DNA of 64,000 bases. Origin: Bacillus sp. HSf4 (GTDB taxonomy: Bacteria > Bacillota > Bacilli > Bacillales > Bacillaceae). A program made the translations under genes and the position numbers. Every line of letters begins with the position of its first letter. The stretch's first letter is position 1. The stretch is taken from positions 3,639,501 to 3,703,500 of the forward strand of contig NZ_CP120679.1 in the NCBI RefSeq assembly GCF_029537375.1. The letters run 5' to 3'. Of this stretch, positions 39,312 through 49,533 are shown in pieces. The notes under the pieces were generated by a model, which was not told the origin of the DNA, did not search any database, and worked only from the letters and a program-made list of their open reading frames with translations.

Positions 39312-40052
39312 TCAAATACCTGATTCGTCGGCCTGTTTTGTTTCTTCAAAGTAGGCGGAGAGCACCTTTTCGACGTTTGTCAGATGGTTGAGCATCGCCT
39401 GTTCCGCTTTTTCGCCGTCCTTTTCTTTTACGGCTTCGTAGATAGCCTCGTGCTCTTCATAAAGGCGCTTTACAGATGTTTTTTTGGAAAACAGCCAGAT
39501 TTTGCGCGTTTCTCTCATCGTTTCGATCAAAAGGGATGATACATGATTCATCAAGCCTTTCAGGAGATCGTTTTGCGATGCACCGGCAAGCGCCAAATGA
39601 AAGGCAAAATCCGCTTTTTCGCCGAGTTCGTCGTTGCCGTCGGCCAGCTTCATATCCTCGAGCGCCGTGCGCATATTTTCCAGATCCTCTTCCGTGCGTT
39701 TTTGCGCCGCACCGGAAACAACGCCGATTTCCAGAATTTTGCGGACTTCAAGAAGCTCTGCGACATCCTTCTTTTTCATCAGCAGTGCGGCAGAAAGAGG
39801 GATCGAAATCTGTTCAGGTTCAAACCTTTTCACATAGGTGCCTTCCCCCTGTCTCATCTCTACCATTCCCATCGCTTTTAAGGCTGACAGCGCTTCCCTG
39901 ACGGCCGAACGGCTGACTTGAAAGCTGTCGGCGAGCGACTGAACGGAATCTAGCTGATCACCCGGCTGGAGCTCCCCGTTTTTGATCGATTCAAGAAGGG
40001 CTTCCGCCACTTCTTCGTATATTTTTTTCGTCTTGATTTGCTTGTATTTCAA
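39312..40052 (-). CDS. lutR: GntR/FadR-family repressor LutR
   Basis: A 246-aa regulator with an N-terminal winged helix (DSVQSLADSFQVSRSAVREALSAL region, about 35-60) and an all-helical FCD domain (about 90-230) for ligand binding. LutR represses lutABC and lutP, is relieved by lactate and also affects biofilm genes. Start is TTG 40052, 5 nt from GAGGTGA, giving MKYKQIKTKK as in B. subtilis. Confidence 0.94.
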   Translation of the reverse strand: MKYKQIKTKKIYEEVAEALLESIKNGELQPGDQLDSVQSLADSFQVSRSAVREALSALKAMGMVEMRQGEGTYVKRFEPEQISIPLSAALLMKKKDVAELLEVRKILEIGVVSGAAQKRTEEDLENMRTALEDMKLADGNDELGEKADFAFHLALAGASQNDLLKGLMNHVSSLLIETMRETRKIWLFSKKTSVKRLYEEHEAIYEAVKEKDGEKAEQAMLNHLTNVEKVLSAYFEETKQADESGI

Positions 40053-40209
40053 TTTCTTCACCTCGTAGACAGACTGGGCATGATGCGTCATTTTTCTTAT
40101 TATACCGTTCTTTGCGTCCGGAACATATAGCTTGGGCGCCATGCAAAAAAAAAGATTGTAATTTTGAAGATTCAGAAATATAATGCTAAATGATTGGTCT
40201 TGTCATCAT

Positions 40210-40222
40210 GTCATCAGATGAC
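40210..40222. promoter_or_regulatory. LutR operator before lutP
   Basis: GTCATC-A-GATGAC, 22 bp before the lutP start. It is identical to the lutA site apart from the central base. Confidence 0.9.
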
Positions 40223-40243
40223 TAAAACAAAGGGGGAATAAAA

Positions 40244-41932
40244 ATGGGATGGACACAAGAGTATACACCCTTGGGAAACAGTTTGCTGCTGTCTTCACTT
40301 GCGGCGCTTATCCCGATTTTGTATTTTTTCTGGGCTTTGGCCGTCAAACGAATGAAGGGGCATATGGCCGGCTTGACGACCTTGCTGATCGCATTGGCGC
40401 TGGCCGTTTTCGTTTACGGCATGCCTGCGGAGAAAGCGGTCATGTCGGCGTCACAGGGCGCAGTTTATGGACTTTTGCCGATCGGCTGGATCATCATCAC
40501 ATCTGTTTTTTTGTACAAGCTGACCGTTAAAAGCGGGCAATTTGAAATCATTCGGCACTCGGTGCTCTCGATTACAGATGACCGTCGTTTGCAAGCACTT
40601 TTGATAGCGTTTTCATTCGGCGCGTTTTTAGAAGGGGCGGCAGGTTTTGGAGCGCCGGTCGCCATTTCGGCGGCACTGCTAGCAGGTCTCGGTTTCAATC
40701 CTTTATATGCGGCAGGCCTCTGTTTAATCGCCAATACGGCGCCTGTGGCCTTCGGCGCGATTGGCATACCGATTATTGCGGTGGAGGGTCCGACCGGCAT
40801 TCCGGCGATGGACATTTCAAAAATGGTCGGGCGCCAGCTTCCGTTTTTATCTGTTTTTATTCCGTTTTATTTGATCGTGATCATGAGCGGATTTCGCAGA
40901 TCTTTTGAAGTGCTGCCGGCGATTTTCGTGTCGGGCGTTTCGTTTGCGGTAACCCAATATCTCAGCTCAAACTTCCTGGGACCGGAGCTCCCGGATATTT
41001 TGTCGGCGATCGTTTCGCTTATCGCCCTTGCCGTGTTCTTAAAGTTTTGGAAGCCGAAAACGCCATTCAAATTTCCGCACGAGAAGGAAGCGGCGGCTGC
41101 CGCAGAATCGCAGTCAAGAGATCAGGCGGCTGCCTATTCACCGGGGCAAATTTTCAAGGCATGGACACCGTTTTTATTGTTGACCGCCATGGTTTCCCTT
41201 TGGGGGATTCCTTCCGTGAAGCAGGCGCTCGTCGGGCATTATCAAGGGGCAAATCCAGTGCTGCTGCTTTTAAATGAAATCGGCGGACGGCTGTCATTCG
41301 CACCAGGTGTGCCTTTCCTGCACAATCAAATCATCGGCTCATCCGGAGAGCCGATTGAGGCTCTTTTTAAACTTGAACTGCTCGGATCGGCGGGTACGGC
41401 GATTCTGCTTGCGGCCGTGCTGGCAAAGTTTGTGCTTGCAATCACCTGGAAAGACTGGGGGCAGGTGTTTGCCGAAACGCTGACAGAGCTTGGCAAGCCC
41501 GTTTTGACGATCGCTTCCGTCGTGGGCTTCGCCTATGTCACCAATTCTTCCGGGATGAGCACAACGCTCGGCATGTCACTGGCGATGACGGGTGCGATGT
41601 TTTCGTTTTTCTCTCCCGTGCTCGGCTGGCTCGGGGTCTTCATCACAGGCTCGGATACTTCAGCGAACCTGTTGTTTGGCAGTCTGCAAAAAGTCACCGC
41701 AACATCGGTCGGAATGGAGCCCGTCCTGGCGGTGGCGGCCAATTCCTCAGGAGGTGTCACCGGAAAAATGATATCCCCGCAATCGATTGCGGTTGCCTGC
41801 GCGGCTGTCGGACTCGCGGGAAAAGAATCCGATCTGCTCCGCTTTACATTGAAGCACAGCTTATTTCTCTTGTTCCTTGTCTGTATCATCACATTTTTGC
41901 AGCATCATCTGTTTTCCTGGATGATCCCGTAA
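40244..41932 (+). CDS. lutP: L-lactate permease LutP
   Basis: A 562-aa transporter of the LctP family with about 13 membrane segments. Family blocks include FSFGAFLEGAAGFGAPVAIS (about 125-144) and TGSDTSANLLFGSLQ (about 470-484). It takes up L-lactate for the LutABC complex. GGGGGAATAAAA precedes ATG 40244. It is divergent from lutR. Confidence 0.95.
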   Translation: MGWTQEYTPLGNSLLLSSLAALIPILYFFWALAVKRMKGHMAGLTTLLIALALAVFVYGMPAEKAVMSASQGAVYGLLPIGWIIITSVFLYKLTVKSGQFEIIRHSVLSITDDRRLQALLIAFSFGAFLEGAAGFGAPVAISAALLAGLGFNPLYAAGLCLIANTAPVAFGAIGIPIIAVEGPTGIPAMDISKMVGRQLPFLSVFIPFYLIVIMSGFRRSFEVLPAIFVSGVSFAVTQYLSSNFLGPELPDILSAIVSLIALAVFLKFWKPKTPFKFPHEKEAAAAAESQSRDQAAAYSPGQIFKAWTPFLLLTAMVSLWGIPSVKQALVGHYQGANPVLLLLNEIGGRLSFAPGVPFLHNQIIGSSGEPIEALFKLELLGSAGTAILLAAVLAKFVLAITWKDWGQVFAETLTELGKPVLTIASVVGFAYVTNSSGMSTTLGMSLAMTGAMFSFFSPVLGWLGVFITGSDTSANLLFGSLQKVTATSVGMEPVLAVAANSSGGVTGKMISPQSIAVACAAVGLAGKESDLLRFTLKHSLFLLFLVCIITFLQHHLFSWMIP

Positions 41933-41961
41933 AAAAAGGCCGCCGGCATTGCCGGACGGCC
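41932..41961. terminator. Bidirectional terminator lutP / sigL
   Basis: GGCCGCCGGC/GCCGGACGGCC hairpin with an A/T run on one side. Confidence 0.85.
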
Positions 41962-41962
41962 T

Positions 41963-43258
41963 CTATTCATAGCGTTTTCTCACGGATGAAGGCAAGATGT
42001 TGAGCTGATCTCTGTATTTGGCGACCGTTCGCCGGGAGATGACGATGCCGTGCTGTTCTTTGAGCAGGTCAGCCAGCTTTTGGTCAGAAAGCGGTTTCAT
42101 TTTATTTTCCTCTTCGATCAGACGACGGAGCTGCACTTTGACCGTATGGCTTGACGTATGGCCGTCTGAGACATCCTTCACTTTTGCCGAAAAAAACCGT
42201 TTCAGTTCACAGAGCTCATACGGTGTCTGCACAAATTTCCCTTTCACCGCCCGGCTCACCGTGGATTCATGAATGCCGAGGACATCGGCGACATCCTTTA
42301 ATGTCAAGGGCTGTATCTTTTCTTTCCCTTTGAGAAAATAATCTTTTTGACGAACGAGGATCTCCCCCATCACCCTTTTCATCGTTTCCCTTCTTTGCCT
42401 GAGGGCATGATCAAGCCATTTCCACTGACTGTATTTGTCTGATAAAAAAGCGGCTGTATCATCATTGGTCCGTGCTTTGAGCATTGGCTCGTAAAATGAA
42501 TTAAGCTGGATGTCCGGAAACGAGCGGCTGCTGAGCTCCAAACTCAATGCTCCGTCCTGAATGTAAATGATCACATCAGGCTCAATATAGACGTTCCGCT
42601 CCTCAGCTTCGTAAAGCAAACCGGGCCTCGGAGACAGTTCTGCGACAAGATCCTGAATATCCTGAAGCTGTGAAAGGGAAAGGCCCGTTCTCGCGGAAAG
42701 CTCCTTCCATGCCTTTTTGGCAAAAAGTTCGAAATAGCCGGAAATGACGTTCTCAGCATCCGCCGTCTGCCTTGGGAGGCGCCTTAATTGAATGAGAATG
42801 CATTCCTTTAAAGAACGCGCTCCGACTCCGGCCGGTTCAAGTGTCTGCAGCTTCGCCAGAACGGTTTCCACTTCCTCTCCGGGCACAGACAGGGCGGAGG
42901 CGATAAAGGTAAGCTGTTCATTGACATACCCGTTTGAATCAAGCGATTCAACCAAGTAGCCGAAAATGCGCTTTTCCCGGTCTGACAATTGCAAGTCGAG
43001 CGCCTGCCGCTTTAACGCGCCTTGCAAATCCTCATGCGCCGTCCCGGAGTCTCGTTGTAATTGGTGATTGGTTTTATGGTAAAATGATCGGGGAATATCG
43101 GTGTCTTTCCGTTCGATAAGAGGGTTTTCCAGTGAGAGCTCATCAAGCCGGCTGTTTAGTTCAGCCGAGGAATACTGCAGCAATTGAATGGCTTGTGTAA
43201 GCCCCTGTGTCAAATGAAGTTTTACCGTTTGCTGCTGCTGTACATGCAATTTCATCAT
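41963..43258 (-). CDS. sigL: RNA polymerase sigma-54 factor SigL
   Basis: A 431-aa sigma-54 protein. Region I is Gln/Leu-rich (QAIQLLQYSSAELNSRLDEL), a core-binding domain follows, and an HTH (LKDVADVLGIHESTVSRAVKGK) and the RpoN box ARRTVAKYR equivalent (ISRRTVAKYRDQL) close the protein. It directs transcription from -12/-24 promoters of levan, arginine and branched-chain amino acid genes. ATG 43258 is 8 nt from GGAGG; the next codon is also ATG and could be used. Confidence 0.95.
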   Translation of the reverse strand: MMKLHVQQQQTVKLHLTQGLTQAIQLLQYSSAELNSRLDELSLENPLIERKDTDIPRSFYHKTNHQLQRDSGTAHEDLQGALKRQALDLQLSDREKRIFGYLVESLDSNGYVNEQLTFIASALSVPGEEVETVLAKLQTLEPAGVGARSLKECILIQLRRLPRQTADAENVISGYFELFAKKAWKELSARTGLSLSQLQDIQDLVAELSPRPGLLYEAEERNVYIEPDVIIYIQDGALSLELSSRSFPDIQLNSFYEPMLKARTNDDTAAFLSDKYSQWKWLDHALRQRRETMKRVMGEILVRQKDYFLKGKEKIQPLTLKDVADVLGIHESTVSRAVKGKFVQTPYELCELKRFFSAKVKDVSDGHTSSHTVKVQLRRLIEEENKMKPLSDQKLADLLKEQHGIVISRRTVAKYRDQLNILPSSVRKRYE

Positions 43259-43329
43259 CTTCTCCCCCTCCCACTTATAGTTTACACGATCGGTTCCGTA
43301 CCGTATAGACATAAAAAGGAGTGTTTTCA

Positions 43330-43545
43330 TTGACAGAACTTTTTTCAGTACCGTATTTTATCGAAAACTTTAAAACCCATATTGAAATGAACCCGAATGA
43401 GGATAAGATCCATGCGATGAACAGCTATTACCGCTCGGTCGTTTCAACACTTGTGCAGGATCAGCTGACAAAAAACGCCGTTGTCTTAAAACGGATTCAG
43501 CATTTGGATGAAGCCTATAACAAGGTAAAGCGCGGAGAAGCATAA
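43330..43545 (+). CDS. yvfG: YvfG small helical protein
   Basis: A 71-aa protein nearly identical to B. subtilis YvfG (ELFSVPYFIENFKTHIEMNP, QLTKNAVVLKRIQHLDEAYN). The family is a small helical fold of unknown function. Start is TTG 43330 behind AAAGGAG. It is divergent from sigL and convergent with epsO. Confidence 0.9.
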   Translation: MTELFSVPYFIENFKTHIEMNPNEDKIHAMNSYYRSVVSTLVQDQLTKNAVVLKRIQHLDEAYNKVKRGEA

Positions 43546-43550
43546 TGGGG

Positions 43551-43584
43551 AAAGCCGTCTGTTACACATGAACAGGCGGCTTTT
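43551..43584. terminator. Bidirectional terminator yvfG / eps operon
   Basis: AAAGCCGTCTGT/ACAGGCGGCTTTT stem with one G-T pair; it overlaps the epsO stop codon. Confidence 0.85.
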
Positions 43585-44533
43585 CTATTTCCGATTCGTT
43601 TTTCTGAATCAGCTCTGTGTTCGGGATGTGTTTCATCCATGTATTGTAATAGTTCGCGTTTTTCCCGTAAGAGTTGTCGATGACGACGTTTTGCTTGTCC
43701 AGGAGGCACGATAAAATATGGCCGTGCAGCCTTGATGTGATGACTGATTCATAGCGGCTGAAAAAACGGACCGATTTGCTGACGAGGCTGTCGGAATAGC
43801 GTCTCCAATAAGAAGCAATCGGCAGCGGATTGCCCGCTTTTTTGTTGAGAATATTTAATGTTTGCAGCCGTTTGATCCCCCGCTTGTCACGGTCTGATAA
43901 AATCACGTTCCAGTCATACGTGTCAGGCTCTCCCGCCGTTTGTAAGCTGCTGTTTGCTTCTTTATCCGTTCTGATCAACCGCAGCACAGATGCCGACGGC
44001 TTTTCAGAAGGGGCGATCGGCCAGAGCTGATGGGCCATATCCGGCATCATTCTGAGATTCTTGATGCCGAAGTGCTCAGCCGCAAATTGGAATGACGCCG
44101 TTTCCCTGGCGAATAAGTGGAGGTCGGGATGCGGTGTTAAAATGTCCCGCGTCCGTTTGATGTTTTCTTCCTTTTCGTAATAAATAGACTGCGGCAGAAT
44201 CACGATCCGGTTGTCCGGATAGTGCTCGATAACCCGCTCCCTGAATTGCTGAAAGTGGGGGTACAAATCGCCGAAGTTGCCGCCGCCTTGGCAGACAATG
44301 ATCGCATGCTTGGGAATTTTACGGCCGCAGGCGAAGTTTTCTGCGTTCCATCTTTCGCGAACCTGAATCCCGTACGCTTGAAAAAAAGCTTCCGTTCCTT
44401 TCATGATCAATAAGTCGCCAACATTCCCGTAAAGCGGGTAGTCCAAATAAACGACTTCCGAGTGCCTCGGAATGACATCCAAAATGTCGGCCAGCTTATC
44501 TTTCAAGCTGTCCATGGAATATGTAATCGCCAT
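43562..44533 (-). CDS. epsO: Exopolysaccharide pyruvyl transferase EpsO
   Basis: A 323-aa member of the polysaccharide pyruvyl transferase family: LDYPLYGNVGDLLIMKGTEAF near the start and SRYESVITSRLHGHILSCLL near the end, the same blocks as in EpsI. It adds ketal-linked pyruvate to a sugar of the biofilm polysaccharide. ATG 44533 is 8 nt from GAGG. Last gene of epsA-O. Confidence 0.92.
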   Translation of the reverse strand: MAITYSMDSLKDKLADILDVIPRHSEVVYLDYPLYGNVGDLLIMKGTEAFFQAYGIQVRERWNAENFACGRKIPKHAIIVCQGGGNFGDLYPHFQQFRERVIEHYPDNRIVILPQSIYYEKEENIKRTRDILTPHPDLHLFARETASFQFAAEHFGIKNLRMMPDMAHQLWPIAPSEKPSASVLRLIRTDKEANSSLQTAGEPDTYDWNVILSDRDKRGIKRLQTLNILNKKAGNPLPIASYWRRYSDSLVSKSVRFFSRYESVITSRLHGHILSCLLDKQNVVIDNSYGKNANYYNTWMKHIPNTELIQKNESEIEKPPVHV

Positions 44534-44543
44534 GATTAGCACC

Positions 44544-45689
44544 TCATTTGTATTTGATCCGGTCGATCAGAAGCTGAATGATCCGGTCTTGTTCCTCATG
44601 TGTCAGATTTGAGCCTGACGGCAGACAAAGCCCTCTGCGGAATAAATCGTCGCTGACAGATTCGCTTTCATCATGCGGATAATAGGAAGCGCCATGAAAA
44701 AGCGGCTGTTGGTGCAGCGGTTTCCATAACGGGCGCGCTTCAATATTTTCAGCGGCCAGCTGTTCGATGAGCTCCGCTGGTGATGTTTGAATTTTCTTTT
44801 CATCAAATGTCAATGTCGTCAGCCAGCGGTTTGACATGCCGAGCTCAGGCATGAAGTCTACACCGTCCATCTCAGAGAGCGCCTCCTGATAGCGCTTGAA
44901 AACGGCGCGTCTGGCGTTCACTCTGTCATCCAATACGGCGAGCTGGGCGATGCCGATTCCGGCAAGCACATTGCTCATCCGGTAATTGTAGCCCGCTTTT
45001 TCATGCTGGTAATGGATCGCCTTCTCCCGGGCCTGAGTAGCTAAAAAGCGCGCTTTTGCCAAAGCGTCTTCGTCATCGCTGACAAGCATCCCGCCGCCCG
45101 AGGTCGTGATGATCTTATTGCCGTTGAACGAGTATATGCCAAAGCGGCCAAATGTTCCGCTCTTTCTTCCTTGATACTCTGATCCGAGGGATTCTGCCGC
45201 ATCTTCAATGACGGGCACCGCATATTTGTCGCAAATGGCGATGATTTCGTCCATTTTGGCGCTCTGACCGTATAGATTGACAACGATGACGGCTTTCGGA
45301 AGATTTCTCGTACGCTCCGCCTCATCAAGGGCGCGATCCAGCGCTATAGGCGACATGTTCCATGTGTCTCTTTCGGAATCGATAAACACCGGCTCGGCCT
45401 GCTCATACAAAATCGGGTTGGCGCTGGCGACAAATGTAAAAGAAGAACAAAATACGGTATCGCCCTTTCCGACTCCCAATAACTTGAGCGCAAGGTGAAT
45501 CGCGGCCGTACCCGAGCTGACCGCTGCAGCCCCGGCCGTACCCGCATAAGCGGCAAGTTTTTCTTCAAATTGATCGACGAGGGGGCCAAGCGGCGCGATC
45601 CAGTTTGTCCGAAACGCTTCGGCGACATAGCGCTCTTCTTCCCCGCCCATATGCGGCGGCGATAAATAAATTCGCTTGTTCTGACTCAT
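44544..45689 (-). CDS. epsN: Sugar aminotransferase EpsN
   Basis: A 381-aa DegT/DnrJ/EryC1/StrS-type PLP enzyme. The PLP lysine is in SFNGNKIITTSGGG, and SSGTAAIHLAL and EDAAESLG bind the cofactor. It makes the UDP-4-amino sugar from the keto sugar produced by EpsC, for acetylation by EpsM. ATG 45689 follows AAAGGGTGA. Confidence 0.94.
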   Translation of the reverse strand: MSQNKRIYLSPPHMGGEEERYVAEAFRTNWIAPLGPLVDQFEEKLAAYAGTAGAAAVSSGTAAIHLALKLLGVGKGDTVFCSSFTFVASANPILYEQAEPVFIDSERDTWNMSPIALDRALDEAERTRNLPKAVIVVNLYGQSAKMDEIIAICDKYAVPVIEDAAESLGSEYQGRKSGTFGRFGIYSFNGNKIITTSGGGMLVSDDEDALAKARFLATQAREKAIHYQHEKAGYNYRMSNVLAGIGIAQLAVLDDRVNARRAVFKRYQEALSEMDGVDFMPELGMSNRWLTTLTFDEKKIQTSPAELIEQLAAENIEARPLWKPLHQQPLFHGASYYPHDESESVSDDLFRRGLCLPSGSNLTHEEQDRIIQLLIDRIKYK

Positions 45690-45703
45690 ATTTTTCACCC
45701 TTT

Positions 45704-46339
45704 TTACAACTGTGATTTGATTGCTCTTGCAGGAACACCGACTGCTGTTGAATCATCAGGAATATCGTCAATCACCGCAGCGCCGGCTCCCGTCACGCTT
45801 CTCCGCCCGAGCCTTTTTCCAGGAATGACGACCGTTCCCGCTCCGACATGCGCCTCATCCATAACGGTTACGCCTCCGGTCAAAATCGTTCCCGGTGAAA
45901 GGTGGACATAGTCGCCAATTCGATTGTCATGTTCGACGATCGCACCGGTATTGATAATGCTGTGCATCCCGATATGGGCGTCAGCTTGGATGACGCTTTT
46001 CGCCATCACAACCGTTCCGTTTTCAATTCGGGCCGAGCTGCTGATGACAGCAGACGGGTGAACGAGCACCGCATACCGCTCCAGCGGAAGGCCGAGGCTT
46101 TCAAATAGCTTTTTTCTCACTTCATTTCTGCCGACAGCTATGATAAATTTCGCATCCGGAAAGAAGCGCAGCATCTCGCCTGTCGCATGTGCAGATCCAT
46201 AATACAAGCCGTTTTTACGAGCAAGCGACTCGAACCGGTCATCGAGAATGCCGGCAAGCGACAGATCCGGACACTCTTCAACGATGTCCTTGATGACCTT
46301 TCCGTGGCCGCCGGCTCCGATAATCACGATTGCTTGCAT
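45704..46339 (-). CDS. epsM: Sugar O/N-acetyltransferase EpsM
   Basis: A 211-aa PglD-type protein with an N-terminal Rossmann part (VIIGAGGHGKVIKDIV) and a C-terminal left-handed beta helix with hexapeptide repeats (NTGAIVEHDNRIGDYVHLSP). It N-acetylates the UDP-amino sugar to give di-N-acetyl-bacillosamine-like precursor. ATG overlaps the epsL stop (ATGA). Confidence 0.93.
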   Translation of the reverse strand: MQAIVIIGAGGHGKVIKDIVEECPDLSLAGILDDRFESLARKNGLYYGSAHATGEMLRFFPDAKFIIAVGRNEVRKKLFESLGLPLERYAVLVHPSAVISSSARIENGTVVMAKSVIQADAHIGMHSIINTGAIVEHDNRIGDYVHLSPGTILTGGVTVMDEAHVGAGTVVIPGKRLGRRSVTGAGAAVIDDIPDDSTAVGVPARAIKSQL

Positions 46340-46941
46340 CAGGCATTCCTTCTTCCTGTGAATTTTTCCGCCGTCACATGGCGGTCCTGGCTGACGCCTT
46401 CAGATTTCAGCACTTTGCCGACGGTCAGCAAAAGGATTTTCAGATCAAGCAAAAAAGACCGGTGATCCACATACCAGACATCGAGCTCAAATTTTTCTTC
46501 CCATGTCACTTTGTTTCTGCCGTTGATTTGCGCCCAGCCTGTGATGCCCGGTCTGACTTCGTGCCGTCTCCACTGCCTTTTTGTATAAAGGGGAATATAC
46601 TCCATCAAAAGCGGACGGGGCCCGACAAGACTGAGATCGCCTTTGATGACATTGATCAGCTGCGGCAGTTCATCCAGGCTCGTTTTTCTGATCAGCCTGC
46701 CCGTTTTTGTCAGCCGGATTTCGTCGCTGAGCAGGTTTCCCGCTTCATCCCTTTCATCAGTCATCGTCCTGAACTTATATAATGTAAAAGGTTCGCCGTT
46801 CAGTCCCGGACGGGTTTGGCGAAATAAGACAGGCGAGCCGATTTTCCACCTGATGAGACAAGCTGTGAAAAGCATGGCCGGACTGAGAGCAATCAGCAAA
46901 ATGACCGCGCATACAAGATCGAAAAAACGTTTCGCTTTCAT
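46339..46941 (-). CDS. epsL: Initiating sugar-1-phosphate transferase EpsL
   Basis: A 200-aa monotopic phosphoglycosyl transferase with one membrane helix (about 5-27) and the conserved catalytic block [14 protein letters not shown], followed by [21 protein letters not shown]. It puts the first sugar phosphate on undecaprenyl phosphate. ATG 46941 follows AAAGGGGTG. Confidence 0.94.
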   Translation of the reverse strand: MKAKRFFDLVCAVILLIALSPAMLFTACLIRWKIGSPVLFRQTRPGLNGEPFTLYKFRTMTDERDEAGNLLSDEIRLTKTGRLIRKTSLDELPQLINVIKGDLSLVGPRPLLMEYIPLYTKRQWRRHEVRPGITGWAQINGRNKVTWEEKFELDVWYVDHRSFLLDLKILLLTVGKVLKSEGVSQDRHVTAEKFTGRRNA

Positions 46942-46960
46942 GAAACCGCACCCCTTTCGT

Positions 46961-48517
46961 TTATTTAAAAAATCCCTTCTGAAAAGGGATCGATGCCGAA
47001 GCCCGAAATGCCTGCAGCTTGGCTGACAAGGCATGGCGTTCTTCTTTCGTACACATGACAAAATAGGCAAACAACACATACGCTCCGGATGCCGCAAGCG
47101 CCGTCATGATCAGGGAAAGCAGGCTGTCGATCGAAAAAAAGAACTGCATGGCAAACAGCACGCCCAATGTAAAGGAAGCTCCGGCAAGCGGCGCGTAAAT
47201 CCCTCTATAGAAAACCCGTTTTCTCTCGCCTGTGATGATCGATGCGTAAATCGGCGTGAAGACAACGTTTTTCAGCATTAAGGCAACAGCTCCGGAAATT
47301 GCAATCCCGTAAAGCCCAAGGCCTGCAGGACCGCTCAAAACAATAGCCAAGAGCAAGTTGCAGCCTCCGAAGGCGACCGTTGTCAAAGCCGGCGTTTTCA
47401 GTTTGTTGTAAGCTGTGAAAATGTAAAAAAGCGGCGCCGGGCTTAATGAAACAACCAAGTATCCGGCATGTATCAATAACAGCCATTTTAAATGCTCGAA
47501 TGAAGGGCCGAGCCAAAGCGTAAGAAACGGACCGGCAAGCCCGCCCAAGAGCGCCGCCGGCAAAGCGAGCAGAATTCCGTTAAACCTGACGGCCTGATTG
47601 GCGTAGCGGACAAGCCCTTTTTTGTCGCCTTTTGAATAATAAAGCGTAATCGTCGGTGAAAAAACGGCGGCGAGCGTGCCTGACATCGTCCGTATTAACA
47701 GCGGAAACTGTATGATCGCCGCATACATCCCGGACGCTGAAACGCCCAGCATAACATTGGCGACCATCAAGTCGATTTGCAGAAAAAGCAGCACACCGAT
47801 CTGGCTGACAGAGCTCCATCCCCCAGCCTGCAGCAGCTTCTTGCATTTTTTCAGCGACATATCCTTGACGCGAAACCTATACCACGGAATTAATTTTTTA
47901 AAAAACAGAATCGATAAAATGGACGCCGAGACTGCAGCGATCAGAGTCGCAAGCTGAATGTGCCAGATTTTCGGCGCAAACCATGAGAAAATGCACAGTA
48001 CGCTCACAACGCGGATGAGCATTTGGACGGCCTGGATCGAGCTCGTGATATAGATTTTATTGGCGAAGAACGGCCCGGCGGCAAACCCCGACATGAAAAA
48101 GGTGAGTAAAAATAGCATGCTGCCGATCAACAGGGCGATTTGCACATCTCCCAGGAGGCTGGCGGGCACGCGGATGATCTTGTCGACAAAAAACACTGTT
48201 CCGGAGAGCGGCACAAGCAAGACAAGGGCAAGGACTAGCGATGACACAATGTAAGTATTCATATAGCCCCGCGCTTCAGCGAGCGCCCCCCTGTGGGCAT
48301 GAATCGAAAAAAAGCGGACAACGACCGCGCTCAGGGCGACCGTGATAATCGAAAAATAATTGATCATATTTTGCGTTAAATTAACGAAACCGAATGCCTC
48401 CACCCCGAGGTTTTTGATCACAAACGGAGTCAGCCACATTGAAAACAGCACGGATAACACAAAGTACGCCATATTGGCGCCGAGATTCAAGAAAAAGGTC
48501 TTATTCAAAAGGCTCAT
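46961..48517 (-). CDS. epsK: Polysaccharide flippase EpsK
   Basis: A 518-aa MATE/Wzx-like protein with about 14 membrane segments. It is expected to flip lipid-linked repeat units, and in B. subtilis EpsK has also been discussed in connection with autoinducer-2 export. It starts with a 4-nt overlap to epsJ (GGATGA). Confidence 0.9.
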   Translation of the reverse strand: MSLLNKTFFLNLGANMAYFVLSVLFSMWLTPFVIKNLGVEAFGFVNLTQNMINYFSIITVALSAVVVRFFSIHAHRGALAEARGYMNTYIVSSLVLALVLLVPLSGTVFFVDKIIRVPASLLGDVQIALLIGSMLFLLTFFMSGFAAGPFFANKIYITSSIQAVQMLIRVVSVLCIFSWFAPKIWHIQLATLIAAVSASILSILFFKKLIPWYRFRVKDMSLKKCKKLLQAGGWSSVSQIGVLLFLQIDLMVANVMLGVSASGMYAAIIQFPLLIRTMSGTLAAVFSPTITLYYSKGDKKGLVRYANQAVRFNGILLALPAALLGGLAGPFLTLWLGPSFEHLKWLLLIHAGYLVVSLSPAPLFYIFTAYNKLKTPALTTVAFGGCNLLLAIVLSGPAGLGLYGIAISGAVALMLKNVVFTPIYASIITGERKRVFYRGIYAPLAGASFTLGVLFAMQFFFSIDSLLSLIMTALAASGAYVLFAYFVMCTKEERHALSAKLQAFRASASIPFQKGFFK

Positions 48518-49533
48518 CCCTTACTGGGCAGATTTCGTTTAAAAAACAGTTCGAGCAGGAACGGAACGTTCAGCTTGCACAACAGCAAGACGAGACGTTG
48601 ACCGATTAAGAGCTTTTCATTGCGAATGGACGTTGATTTGATACATGACTGCACCATCCGATAAGAGAGGATGTCTTTAATATGACGCCTCACCTGCTTT
48701 GAAGGCTTCGGTTCGGCGCAGGCATTGGCCAGAAGCATCGGAATCTGGTGCTTGCACATGTATGTTTGCAGATCGTCAGCACATTCATCCAGCAGCTCAA
48801 AAGTCTCGTAAAACCTCTTTTTCGCCCGAAATTGCCTTTTCAGGCTTTCATCCATATACGGTTTATAAGGGATCTCCGTCAGGCTTTGCGGATTCGATCT
48901 GTACATGTAATAGCCTTCATCGATCGCCTTCACCCGTTTGGCGGCATAAAAAGCATAAAGATTAAACGGCGAATCTTCTGCAAAGCGAATATCTTCATAA
49001 AAATACAGCTCGTTTTCTTTCAGCATGCGGCGCTTGTACAGATTCCGCCACACATACCAGATAAACTGGGTTTCGTGCGCCTTTTTCAGCGCGCGTTTAA
49101 TATCCCAGCTTAAAAGCAGGCGTCCTGCCGGCAATGAAGGCGGAAAATAGGCTTGCTCCTTGCCGTAGCATTTATGATAACCGCACATCACGATATCAAG
49201 ATCATCTTCCTTGGCGGCCGCGTACATGTTTTCAAACATCTCCGCCGCGACATAGTCATCTCCGTCGACAAACCCGACATAGTCACCCGTCGCCGCCTGG
49301 AGACCCGCATTTCTTGCTGAACTGAGCCCCCCGTTCTTTTTGTGGATCACTTTGACTCTGGCGTCCTGTCCGCAATATCGTCTCGCGATCTCACCCGATC
49401 TATCGGGAGATCCGTCATCGACGAGGATGATTTCAATATTCTTCAGCGTCTGTCTGAGCAATGAATTGACACATTCTTCGATATAATCTTCGACATTGTA
49501 CATTGGAACAATGATACTGACATATGGCCTCAT
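48514..49533 (-). CDS. epsJ: Glycosyltransferase family 2, EpsJ
   Basis: A 339-aa GT-A enzyme: VSIIVPMYNVEDYIEECVNS, ILVDDGSPDRS and GFVDGDDYV (DxD metal site). It adds a sugar from a nucleotide donor on the cytoplasmic face. Both ends overlap neighbours by 4 nt. Confidence 0.93.
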   Translation of the reverse strand: MRPYVSIIVPMYNVEDYIEECVNSLLRQTLKNIEIILVDDGSPDRSGEIARRYCGQDARVKVIHKKNGGLSSARNAGLQAATGDYVGFVDGDDYVAAEMFENMYAAAKEDDLDIVMCGYHKCYGKEQAYFPPSLPAGRLLLSWDIKRALKKAHETQFIWYVWRNLYKRRMLKENELYFYEDIRFAEDSPFNLYAFYAAKRVKAIDEGYYMYRSNPQSLTEIPYKPYMDESLKRQFRAKKRFYETFELLDECADDLQTYMCKHQIPMLLANACAEPKPSKQVRRHIKDILSYRMVQSCIKSTSIRNEKLLIGQRLVLLLCKLNVPFLLELFFKRNLPSKG

